Shown one piece after another: positions 19,373 through 27,615 of a DNA stretch of 41,168 bases; position 1 is the stretch's first letter, and every line of letters begins with the position of its first letter. Location: positions 1 through 41,168 of the forward strand of contig CAIMEL010000013.1 in the NCBI GenBank assembly GCA_903840015.1. Reading direction: 5' to 3'. The notes below the pieces were generated by a model. The model was given only the letters and a program-made list of their open reading frames with translations. It made no database searches and was not told the DNA's origin. The DNA is from an uncultured bacterium. Lineage in GTDB: Bacteria; Patescibacteriota; Dojkabacteria; SC72. The position numbers were made by a program, and so were the translations under genes.

Positions 19373-20362
19373 ATGGTTAATCAAATACAAAATGTTCTAG
19401 ACCAAAACTCTTATAGCAGACTCTTACCTACTATTGAAAAAAACAACTTACCAATTGTAATTGTTGGTAACGGACCGTCAGTTTCGAGAATTAATTACAA
19501 AAGATTACCAAAAGAATTTCTTACTTTCCGAATCAATAACTTTTTCTTGGAAGACAAATATTATCTTGGTAAGAATGTCGATCTTTGCTACGCCAGTATG
19601 CCCATAGATAATAGTATATATACGCTTCTTGGTACTATAACAAATCACGAATACAAATTTAATTCAAATTTCTTCTTTACCAGAGAAAGAGTAACCGGTC
19701 GATTCCCAGACCAGAGCCTTTTCCCTCGGATAGAAATTGAAAAATTACTTTCCTTAGACATCAAGATGTCTAGCTACATGGCAGAGATTTTTCACTACCA
19801 GCAAAAACACATTACTAGCGGTATACTTTCCTTACTAGCATCAATAGTGATGGGATTTAAGAAGATATATTTAATTGGTTTAGACTTTTACTCTGATACA
19901 GATAGACGATATGCTTACAAGCTCGGGGAGAATTACAAAAAATCGCTAACAAAAGAAGATCTCGTAGTTGGATATAGCGAGACACTACATAGCAGAGACA
20001 TAGATCTAAAGGGCCTTGATATTGCACTGTCATATCCAGATGTACAAATCGAATCTATCTGCGATGATGCTTTTGTGAATCAATTTGTTGACTTGGCGGA
20101 GTCGAATAATAAATCACCAATGAAAGCTTCGAAGAAAACAGGAGAATGGACAAATGATTTACTGATAGCACCAAACTTACAAACTGAACCTCAGAATTTA
20201 ATTACAAAACTATCTCTACAAAAAGAAGTAAAGTATATTAAAAAATCTCTATTCGTAAAATTGGTCTGGGGACTCATTGTACAACCTCTTATTATAATTC
20301 CGTTCATGCTAACCAAAAAATTGGTACTGAATTTAGTCAACTTTATGAAGAAAAAGGATTAG
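19373..20362 (+). CDS. GT42-family sialyltransferase (Campylobacter CstI/CstII-like)
   Basis: 'IVIVGNGPSVSRINYKRLPKEFLTFRINNFFLEDKYYLGKNVDLCY' closely parallels remembered CstII 'IIAGNGPSLKEIDYSRLPNDFDVFRCNQFYFEDKYYLGKK'; also 'HITSGILSLLASIVMGFKKIYLIGLDFY' vs 'RITSGVYMCAVAIALGYKEIYLSGIDFY', and 'LHSRDIDLKGL' vs 'GHSKNTDIKAL'. Confidence 0.92.
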   Translation: MVNQIQNVLDQNSYSRLLPTIEKNNLPIVIVGNGPSVSRINYKRLPKEFLTFRINNFFLEDKYYLGKNVDLCYASMPIDNSIYTLLGTITNHEYKFNSNFFFTRERVTGRFPDQSLFPRIEIEKLLSLDIKMSSYMAEIFHYQQKHITSGILSLLASIVMGFKKIYLIGLDFYSDTDRRYAYKLGENYKKSLTKEDLVVGYSETLHSRDIDLKGLDIALSYPDVQIESICDDAFVNQFVDLAESNNKSPMKASKKTGEWTNDLLIAPNLQTEPQNLITKLSLQKEVKYIKKSLFVKLVWGLIVQPLIIIPFMLTKKLVLNLVNFMKKKD

Positions 20363-20371
20363 GGGCATTAA

Positions 20372-21574
20372 TTAAGCCACCAATCTACGTTTGAGTACCT
20401 TAATTAATTTCAAGATAACATATCGTATCTTCTGTAGAAGATTACCATCATATCTTCTCACTTTTCTAACGAATCTCCTTAAACGTTTAAGAAATTTCTT
20501 TGGACATTTTAAAAATTTTCTTTTCTTACTATTCCAATACTGAACTTTTACATATCTCTTATAATATTTTTCATATCTCTCCATCGACTCTGCAGAAACA
20601 CCTATCTTGTTAGCTATTTCAAAAAATTCTCTTAAAAGAGGATATTCCTCACAGAATTTTTCCAATCCATTCATAAAATCTTGTTGGTCTTTTAGTTCTA
20701 CATAAAAAAAACTGTAAAGTTCCAGATCTTTAGAAACTTTGTTTAGGTTCTCTTCGGTTATAAATTTCAACTTATCTTGAAATGTTTTACACCACCCATG
20801 CAAAACAGCATCACAAAGTAATAGAAGCTCTTCACCTTTATAATGCTTTTTAATGAAAGGCATTTTCGAAGAAAGTCCTTTAATTAAATCTCCAATATGT
20901 CGAGTAGTAATATGCGAAGTGATGGAGCCATCTCGAATTACCCAATAGTAATAAGGATCCTCCACTCCACATACTTTTTTGGCATAAACAAAAAGTTTAT
21001 ACATAACAGGAACATCTTCATGTAATCCCAAAGGAAACCAGATATTATGTTTCTTAAAAAGGTCTTTCCTTATCAATCTCGCTTGAGTCATAGAGGGAAT
21101 TCTATGCGCGAGTATCTGTTGTAATAGTAAAATTCTATCATCTAGCAAAGTTTTATATGAATTGTTTTCTTTCAAGATTTCCCCGTTTTCATAAACTCTC
21201 TTGAATCCAGTTGAAACAATGTCACAATTTCCCTTCTTCGCAGCATCTAACATAGCCTCTAAAGCTGTATTCTCTAAGTAATCATCACTATCTATGAAAA
21301 AAACAAACTCACCACGTGCTTCTCTGATTCCACGATTCCGTGTCATTCCTAGTCCTCTATTTGGATTATTTCTTAAAAGCCTTATATTCTTTGCCTTTTT
21401 AAGATATTCCTTCGCAATAACAACACTTTGATCTGGGGAACAATCATCTATCAATAGAATTTCAAACTTCTCTGAAGCAAGAGTTTGATTTACCAGACTA
21501 TCAATACACTTAGCTAAATATTTCTCAACATTGTATATCGGTACAACAACAGTAATTTTAATGGGATTTTTCAT
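20372..21574 (-). CDS. GT2-family glycosyltransferase
   Basis: 'ITVVVPIYNVEKYLAKCIDSLVNQTL...ILLIDDCSPDQS...NRGLGMTRNRGIREARGEFVFFIDSDDYLE'. Confidence 0.93.
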   Translation of the reverse strand: MKNPIKITVVVPIYNVEKYLAKCIDSLVNQTLASEKFEILLIDDCSPDQSVVIAKEYLKKAKNIRLLRNNPNRGLGMTRNRGIREARGEFVFFIDSDDYLENTALEAMLDAAKKGNCDIVSTGFKRVYENGEILKENNSYKTLLDDRILLLQQILAHRIPSMTQARLIRKDLFKKHNIWFPLGLHEDVPVMYKLFVYAKKVCGVEDPYYYWVIRDGSITSHITTRHIGDLIKGLSSKMPFIKKHYKGEELLLLCDAVLHGWCKTFQDKLKFITEENLNKVSKDLELYSFFYVELKDQQDFMNGLEKFCEEYPLLREFFEIANKIGVSAESMERYEKYYKRYVKVQYWNSKKRKFLKCPKKFLKRLRRFVRKVRRYDGNLLQKIRYVILKLIKVLKRRLVA

Positions 21575-21593
21575 TATCCAATCAATAAAATAT

Positions 21594-22277
21594 TTAAGAG
21601 CAGTTTATCTTCAATATCTGTTCAATTATCTCCCAATCACTTGGTTCATCTATCTCGTAATAGCTGTTTTCATTCATTTCTTGGCATCCTACTTTACCAT
21701 ACATCCTACATCCTGTCTCTAATAATTTCTCTCTACTGGTGATATAGAAGGCACCATTCTCTACCAAAAATCCATCAAAGTTCTGTCTCCTAGGTCTATT
21801 ATTAAAATCATAGTTCTGTGGTGATACAGACCCATCTTCTTTATATTTCCAAACAAATCTCTTCTGAGGAACAACAGACAACATACTATCAAATTTAGGA
21901 TAATTATTTACTGCTTCCTCTAAATCTTTTGCTGTTAACAAAGGACTAGTAGCTTGTATCAAAATAATATTCTCAAACTCATAATTATTTGCAAATTCCA
22001 ACATAGCGCTCTCGGTAGAAGCAGTATCTGTTGCTGTTTCTGGACTTCTATCTATCACAACTATCTTATCCTTATTCTCTTTATCATACTCAGCTACAAC
22101 CCTTCTAATATCATCACTATCTGTAGAGATATATACCTTATCAATCTGTGGAGTATTAACAGCGGCATCAATAGTCCAATACACCAATGGTTGCCCTGCT
22201 AATTCCTTAATATTTTTCAATGGTATGGATTTACTTCCACCTCGAACAGGAATGAATGCTACAAATTTGTCTTTCAT
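21594..22277 (-). CDS. neuA: Acylneuraminate (nonulosonate) cytidylyltransferase
   Basis: 'FIPVRGGSKSIPLKNIKELAGQPLVYWTIDAAVNTPQIDKVYISTDSDDI', 'ILIQATSPLLTAKDLEEAV'. The exact nonulosonate (Neu5Ac, legionaminate, pseudaminate) cannot be decided here. Confidence 0.9.
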   Translation of the reverse strand: MKDKFVAFIPVRGGSKSIPLKNIKELAGQPLVYWTIDAAVNTPQIDKVYISTDSDDIRRVVAEYDKENKDKIVVIDRSPETATDTASTESAMLEFANNYEFENIILIQATSPLLTAKDLEEAVNNYPKFDSMLSVVPQKRFVWKYKEDGSVSPQNYDFNNRPRRQNFDGFLVENGAFYITSREKLLETGCRMYGKVGCQEMNENSYYEIDEPSDWEIIEQILKINCS

Positions 22278-22293
22278 ATTTATTTTGTTTAAT

Positions 22294-23169
22294 TTATTTA
22301 TTCCACTTCAATTTCTCTCTCTGTGCTTTCTCTATTTCCAATAGTCCATCTCCTTTAAATCGTAGGGCTTTGTAAGTTGCCATCAGATCTCTCTTAACTC
22401 TTCTCAATCCATCTGGTTCCAAAGATGCTGCATGATCAGTACCTTTAGATGTTCTGTCCAAAGTATAGTGTCTTTCTATTGTTGTAGCACCCAAGGTATA
22501 GGCAGCAACATCAATCGCAATACCAAGATGATGTCCCGAAAAACCTATCTCTTTTACTATTTTTCCATATTTCTTAACAAAATTCGTAATTTCCAAAAGA
22601 CAGATATCTTCAAATGGTACTGGATAACCAGATGTACAGCTATACAAAACAACATCTTTATTCCTCTTCTGTTTAACAAAGAAATCTATCAAATCCCCAA
22701 CCTCATCTGCAGTAGTCATACCTGTTGATATATGGATTTCCCCATCAAAATTCTGACATAGCCACTCCAACATCTCCCAATGATTATTACAGGCAGATGG
22801 GATTTTGATTAAGTTCGGATGTAAATCTGCTATTTCCTGAGCAGACTTCAAATCCCATACTGATGTACTATACTCTATACCAACTTCTTCGCAGTATTCT
22901 TTTAATTCCCTATGTTGTTCCTTTGTAAACTCTAATGCCTCTCTATGTTCTCTGTATGTTTCCCCATATGCATTCGCAGGGTTAGGATGAGGGGAACTAT
23001 ACAACTCTGGATCTTTTTTAGCCCATGTTTTAACATCTCTTTTTTGCAATTTAATCACATCTGCCTTGCAAAATGTTTTAGCCATTAGGATTAATTCTTT
23101 GGCAGTATCCATACTTCCCATATGGTTACACCCTATCTCAGCAACTACTCTTGGTTCTTTCATAGTCAT
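22294..23169 (-). CDS. neuB: NeuB-family nonulosonate synthase lacking the C-terminal SAF domain
   Basis: 'VAEIGCNHMGSMDTAKELI', 'KADVIKLQKRD', 'GFSGHHLGIAIDVAAYTLGATTIERHYTLDRTSKGTDHAASLEPDGL'; only 291 aa, ending at 'EIEKAQREKLKWNK'. Confidence 0.85.
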   Translation of the reverse strand: MTMKEPRVVAEIGCNHMGSMDTAKELILMAKTFCKADVIKLQKRDVKTWAKKDPELYSSPHPNPANAYGETYREHREALEFTKEQHRELKEYCEEVGIEYSTSVWDLKSAQEIADLHPNLIKIPSACNNHWEMLEWLCQNFDGEIHISTGMTTADEVGDLIDFFVKQKRNKDVVLYSCTSGYPVPFEDICLLEITNFVKKYGKIVKEIGFSGHHLGIAIDVAAYTLGATTIERHYTLDRTSKGTDHAASLEPDGLRRVKRDLMATYKALRFKGDGLLEIEKAQREKLKWNK

Positions 23170-23180
23170 TAGAAATAAAA

Positions 23181-24281
23181 TTATTTAATCTTAAACAGTT
23201 TAACTATCTCTGCAGTACAATTATTCTCAACTGCAGAAAGATATTTCTTTCGCAAATTAGTATATATCTTCTTGTCATATCCTCCACTCTGAATTATCTC
23301 TACTATCTTTTTACCATCTTTCGATGAATATTCTGGCATCTCCTTCTTCCAATCAATATTAAGGCCTGTTTCTTCTTTATATTGCTCATAGTCAAACAGG
23401 TAGAATAGTAGAGGTTTATCCAAAATCATTGCTTCAAATGCCACAGCTGAATAGTCCGTAATTATGTAATCTGCATACTTCATCCACTCCATACTAGGAT
23501 ATGTATAGTCCAATATAACTCTGTCATCGTCAATACTGATAGGTTCATTAGGGTGCGGTTTTAATATGAGGTTGTACTTTGAATAATCCACTGCAGATAT
23601 CAGCCCTTCTAATTCCAATTCTCTGTTTTTCCTAAATGTAGGAACATACACAATATTGATCTTTTCTTTTACAACAGGATAATCTTTGACTAAGTCCTCA
23701 TTTAAGACATTTCTTTGCTCTCTTAAATAGTCAACTCTTGGCATCCCTAAAGGTAAAATCCTTTCCTTTGGAGTATTAAAAGCCACTTCATAGTGAGGAA
23801 TTGTACCTGGTCCGCTACAGATTACATAATCATAGTTTCTGTGCATCTTCATCGCCATTGCTACCTCAGTCGGATACCCATCTGGTTTGTCTAAAACCTG
23901 ATACCCAAATTGCTTAATAGCCCCAAGAGCATGCCAAATTTGTATAATTTGTAAATCTTTCTTGTGATTAAGAACAGAGACAGTAATTATATAGCTATCA
24001 ACAATACAAATCTTACTAGTTGCAAGATGGTACATTTTCTTAAACATATAGAAGACATAGAGGATTTTACCTAATTTGTTCTCTGGAATTTTCTTCATTA
24101 AAGATACTATCTTCAACTTTGGATACTGCTTACCTATCTCCTTCCTTAAAAGTTGAAAATCTAAAGTCTCTGTATCTGAAAAACGGCTAATGAATACTAC
24201 CTTGTCTTGAGTAGGTAATAGCTTTAAAAAGAAATATATCACACGTAGTTTTAGGAGCAGTAATTTCAAAATTAGAATCAT
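23181..24281 (-). CDS. CDP-glycerol glycerophosphotransferase family protein (TagB/TagF-like), second copy
   Basis: 'IIQIWHALGAIKQFGYQ', 'YVICSGPGTIPHYEVAFNTPKERILPLGMPRVDYL', 'NIVYVPTFRKNRE', 'LILKPHPNEP', 'YADYIITDYSAVAFEAMILDKPLLFYLFD'. Confidence 0.92.
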   Translation of the reverse strand: MILILKLLLLKLRVIYFFLKLLPTQDKVVFISRFSDTETLDFQLLRKEIGKQYPKLKIVSLMKKIPENKLGKILYVFYMFKKMYHLATSKICIVDSYIITVSVLNHKKDLQIIQIWHALGAIKQFGYQVLDKPDGYPTEVAMAMKMHRNYDYVICSGPGTIPHYEVAFNTPKERILPLGMPRVDYLREQRNVLNEDLVKDYPVVKEKINIVYVPTFRKNRELELEGLISAVDYSKYNLILKPHPNEPISIDDDRVILDYTYPSMEWMKYADYIITDYSAVAFEAMILDKPLLFYLFDYEQYKEETGLNIDWKKEMPEYSSKDGKKIVEIIQSGGYDKKIYTNLRKKYLSAVENNCTAEIVKLFKIK

Positions 24282-24386
24282 TATCTATTCTATATTTAAT
24301 ATATTTCAGTTCTTCCAATTCTATACCAACATCCATTTAAGGGCAAACTCTAACTATTCCCCTCCCTTCCTTAAATCTGCTAATAT

Positions 24387-24417
24387 GTATGTATAACATA
24401 TATAAATATATACATAC
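24387..24417. promoter_or_regulatory. Inverted repeat abutting a start codon (candidate operator or 5' hairpin)
   Basis: GTATGTATA (24387-24395) ... TATACATAC (24409-24417), 9-bp perfect arms, 13-nt loop, ending 1 nt before ATG at 24419. Confidence 0.4.
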
Positions 24418-24418
24418 T

Positions 24419-25597
24419 ATGAAGAAATCCATCTCTCTAATAATAATTACCCTATTCCTGATAATCTTCTCCTTTGCTTTACCATCTGGTATACAAGCTG
24501 CAGAATTTCACTTCAAATCATACACTCTAACACAGGAAGAAACTGTAAAAGATGACATATATGCATTTGGTGATTCAGTAAAAATAGATGGAGTCATAGA
24601 TGGAGACCTAATAGTGATAGCTAGCAATGTACAGCTAAATGGAACCGTTACAGGAGATGCCTACCTCTTTGGTACTACGGTAAATATAAATGGGAATGTA
24701 ATTGGGACAACAACCATATTTGCTAACAACACATCTGTACAAGGTGTACTCTCAGAGAATGTATCAATAGTAAGTACATATATTACCTTCAATGCTCAAA
24801 CCTCAAAGGATGTCTTTGCACTCTCTGCAGAAAACACATTCCAAGGCTCCATCGGTGATGACTTAAGAGCATACAGTATCAAATCAAATATCGATTCCAC
24901 AGTAAGTGGTGACCTCCTACTTCTTGGTAATGACTATACTGTTAGTGAAGAAAAGATATCCAGGAATATATATTACAACTCAACACTTAATACAATCGCA
25001 AGAGACCAGGGTGTAGATGTTGAAAATGGTGTGAAGATCAAGATGCCAGTAGTCTTAGACAAATCAATAGAGAATAATTGGAGCTTCATATCCCTAAAAG
25101 CTCTAGTAGGTTTTGTTAGCTTCGCTTTAATTGGCTTAATACTCATAACTCTGACTCCAGTAAAAAGTGCCGAAATCAGTAGCAAGATAACAGGATCTCC
25201 TGATGAATTCCTGAAAAGCCTCATAATGGGTTTTGCCATATTCCTTCTCCTACCATTCCCCATCTTCCTCCTCATGATATCAATTGTAGGATTCCCTGCA
25301 GCACTACTAATTGGTGGAATACTCTTCTTCGCAATGTATTTTGGTAGAGTATGGGTAGAACTATCTTTCGGGAAAGAACTGTTGGAACTCTTTGGTGTAA
25401 AAGGATACAGACCATACAAATCCTTCTTAGTTGGTAGAGTTATCTCTGTTGGTATAAATTTCATACCAGTAGTAAGAGGATTCTACAACACAATACTCTC
25501 ACTGGTTGCTCTAGGAGCAATCTTTAGAGTCAAGAAAGAATACTACCAAATAGCTAAAGAACAGGCAGAGAAATACAAAAGTAAGAAGAAGAAATAA
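24419..25597 (+). CDS. Bactofilin-like/polymer-forming beta-repeat membrane protein
   Basis: Signal peptide (MKKSISLIIITLFLIIFSFALPSGIQA), repetitive 'DDIYAFGDSVKIDGVIDGDLIVIASNVQLNGTVTGDAYLFGTTVNINGNVIG' beta-helix pattern, then TM helices. Start moved from 24389 to the signal-peptide Met. Confidence 0.75.
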   Translation: MKKSISLIIITLFLIIFSFALPSGIQAAEFHFKSYTLTQEETVKDDIYAFGDSVKIDGVIDGDLIVIASNVQLNGTVTGDAYLFGTTVNINGNVIGTTTIFANNTSVQGVLSENVSIVSTYITFNAQTSKDVFALSAENTFQGSIGDDLRAYSIKSNIDSTVSGDLLLLGNDYTVSEEKISRNIYYNSTLNTIARDQGVDVENGVKIKMPVVLDKSIENNWSFISLKALVGFVSFALIGLILITLTPVKSAEISSKITGSPDEFLKSLIMGFAIFLLLPFPIFLLMISIVGFPAALLIGGILFFAMYFGRVWVELSFGKELLELFGVKGYRPYKSFLVGRVISVGINFIPVVRGFYNTILSLVALGAIFRVKKEYYQIAKEQAEKYKSKKKK

Positions 25598-25620
25598 AAA
25601 GAGGAGGCATTAAGCCTCCC
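25596..25620 (-). terminator. Intrinsic terminator (minus strand; hairpin shared with the convergent + gene)
   Basis: Minus strand GGGAGGC-TTAAT-GCCTCCTC-TTTTT between convergent CDS ends. Confidence 0.8.
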
Positions 25621-25642
25621 CTTCAATCATCAATCTTAACTA

Positions 25643-26404
25643 TTACTTAGCCAACATCTCGTTAATAGTACTCTCAAATGTAGCATATGGATATGCTCCT
25701 GCTATTAACTTACCTGTAACCTTACCGTCCTCTCCAATAACTCCAATAATGAAGCCTGGTGTTCCTGTAATACCTGCTTTACTACCCTCTTCTCTGTCAG
25801 CAGCAATCTCATCAGCATATCTCTTTTCAGACATACATTTGTCATACTTAGCTCCATCAACTCCCAAACCAGTAGCTATCTTCTTTAAAGCAGCCTCTGT
25901 CTCGGTAAAGAAAGCACTCTTGTGGAAACTCTCAAATGCAGAACTACCCTTTAATTCAAACACACACATACCTGCATGTGCAGTAGTATATCCAATCTGA
26001 CCTTCTCCACTCAAAGGAAACTCCTTAAATACATACAGTATCTTACCTGTATCTATATAGTTACTCTTAATCTGAGGATATGTCTCCTGAGAATGTCTCT
26101 GACAGTAACCACAACCGTAATCACTGAAATCAACAACTGCAACCTTTGCCTTACTCTTGTCACCCAAGAAAGGATCATCTCCAAGTGTTACAACAACATC
26201 ACCAGCTGCAGGAGTATCATCATCCTGTGCTATTCCATCATCCTTCTTATCACTATCTGGATTAGCTGTATTATTCTTACTTGTAAAAAATATTACTGAG
26301 GCAATTATTATCCCTGCAATAATTATTGCTATTGGGACACCAAGGGAATCTAAATTTACTACGACTTCTTCCTGTTTAACCTCTTTTTTCTTCTTCTCTG
26401 GCAT
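25643..26404 (-). CDS. DsbA-family thioredoxin-fold oxidoreductase, membrane anchored
   Basis: N-terminal TM helix, 'AVVDFSDYGCGYCQRHSQETYPQI' with CGYC active site, 'GITGTPGFIIG' cis-Pro loop. Confidence 0.9.
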   Translation of the reverse strand: MPEKKKKEVKQEEVVVNLDSLGVPIAIIIAGIIIASVIFFTSKNNTANPDSDKKDDGIAQDDDTPAAGDVVVTLGDDPFLGDKSKAKVAVVDFSDYGCGYCQRHSQETYPQIKSNYIDTGKILYVFKEFPLSGEGQIGYTTAHAGMCVFELKGSSAFESFHKSAFFTETEAALKKIATGLGVDGAKYDKCMSEKRYADEIAADREEGSKAGITGTPGFIIGVIGEDGKVTGKLIAGAYPYATFESTINEMLAK

Positions 26405-26497
26405 ATTTGTATATATAAAGATTAAATATGTGTAATCTACTATTATACCTTGAATAGACAGGTCGAGTAAACTGGAATATAATGAGAGGAGAAGAAG

Positions 26498-27343
26498 ATG
26501 GATAACAGTAACGAATCATTAACATTCAAAGATATTTTTCTATTCCTCCTATTTATCCTACTACTAGCATTACCAATATATTTTGGTTACAAAATACTCT
26601 CACCACAGACAAAAATTGAAGAGGATATAGCAGAGGAAGTTGAAGAGGAAGAAAAGCAAGAAGAACCAACAGAAGAAGAGTATACCGGTCCTCATTACGA
26701 AGAGATATTCAAGAAGATTGATGGTCAGATGGCATATATTGCTCTTCCAACGAATATCAAAGAGGAGAACAAACCAGGGATTGTGATATATAGTCACGGT
26801 TCAAATACTGTCGTAACATCTGAGACTACAGATGATTTCATAAAGGATTTGCAAAAATACGGGGAGAGATATACAAAATCAAACCTCATCTTTGCAGCAT
26901 CTAATCAACATGGAGCAAACTGGGGAAGTAAGACAGCAATAAATGATACTAAGGCAATGCTTGATTGGATTAAAGAGAATTACAAAACCAATGAGAAAGT
27001 ATATCTTCTAGGTTTCAGTATGGGAGGCTTACCTACAATGAACTTTGCAACTACACACCCCGAGAATATTGTAAAAGTTGCACTACTAGCTCCTACGACA
27101 CGGGCTACTGAGTGGAACAAAAGTAGAGTAGAGATAATTAAGGATATGGATATACAGATATGGCATGGAACAGCAGATGTAAATGTACCATACTCACTCT
27201 CAACAGCTTTTGTTAGTAAACTTAAATCACTAGGTAGAGAAATACCATTAGTAACCTTAGAGAAAAAGACACACTGGGATTTAGATGTAGAGTACATGGA
27301 AGAAGTATTAAACTACTTCCTCGATATAGAGCCTTCTAATTAA
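26498..27343 (+). CDS. Alpha/beta-hydrolase with N-terminal membrane anchor
   Basis: 'KPGIVIYSHGSN', nucleophile elbow 'LLGFSMGGLPTMNF', 'IWHGTADVNVPY', 'KKTHWDL'. TATAAT and a purine-rich GAGAGGAG lie just upstream. Confidence 0.8.
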   Translation: MDNSNESLTFKDIFLFLLFILLLALPIYFGYKILSPQTKIEEDIAEEVEEEEKQEEPTEEEYTGPHYEEIFKKIDGQMAYIALPTNIKEENKPGIVIYSHGSNTVVTSETTDDFIKDLQKYGERYTKSNLIFAASNQHGANWGSKTAINDTKAMLDWIKENYKTNEKVYLLGFSMGGLPTMNFATTHPENIVKVALLAPTTRATEWNKSRVEIIKDMDIQIWHGTADVNVPYSLSTAFVSKLKSLGREIPLVTLEKKTHWDLDVEYMEEVLNYFLDIEPSN

Positions 27344-27346
27344 TAT

Positions 27347-27553
27347 CTACTCTTCTACAATTATAGCTGTTGCAGGACATGCAGCTGCTGCTTCCTTTAC
27401 CTTAGCCTGAAGATTTTCATCAACGATATCTACACCCTTGTAGCTATCCTTAACATCTACACTACCATCATCTTTCATCTCAAAAACTTCTGGGCATATT
27501 GCTACACATGAGCCACACATTATACAAGCACCTTTGTCTATGGATACTTTCAT
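27347..27553 (-). CDS. Single-cluster 4Fe-4S ferredoxin
   Basis: 'KGACIMCGSCVAICPEVFEM...AAAACPATAIIVEE'. Confidence 0.92.
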   Translation of the reverse strand: MKVSIDKGACIMCGSCVAICPEVFEMKDDGSVDVKDSYKGVDIVDENLQAKVKEAAAACPATAIIVEE

Positions 27554-27615
27554 TTACATATATATTGAAATTAGATAGATATATTTTTACAGAAATATAT
27601 GTTTAGGTCAAACAG

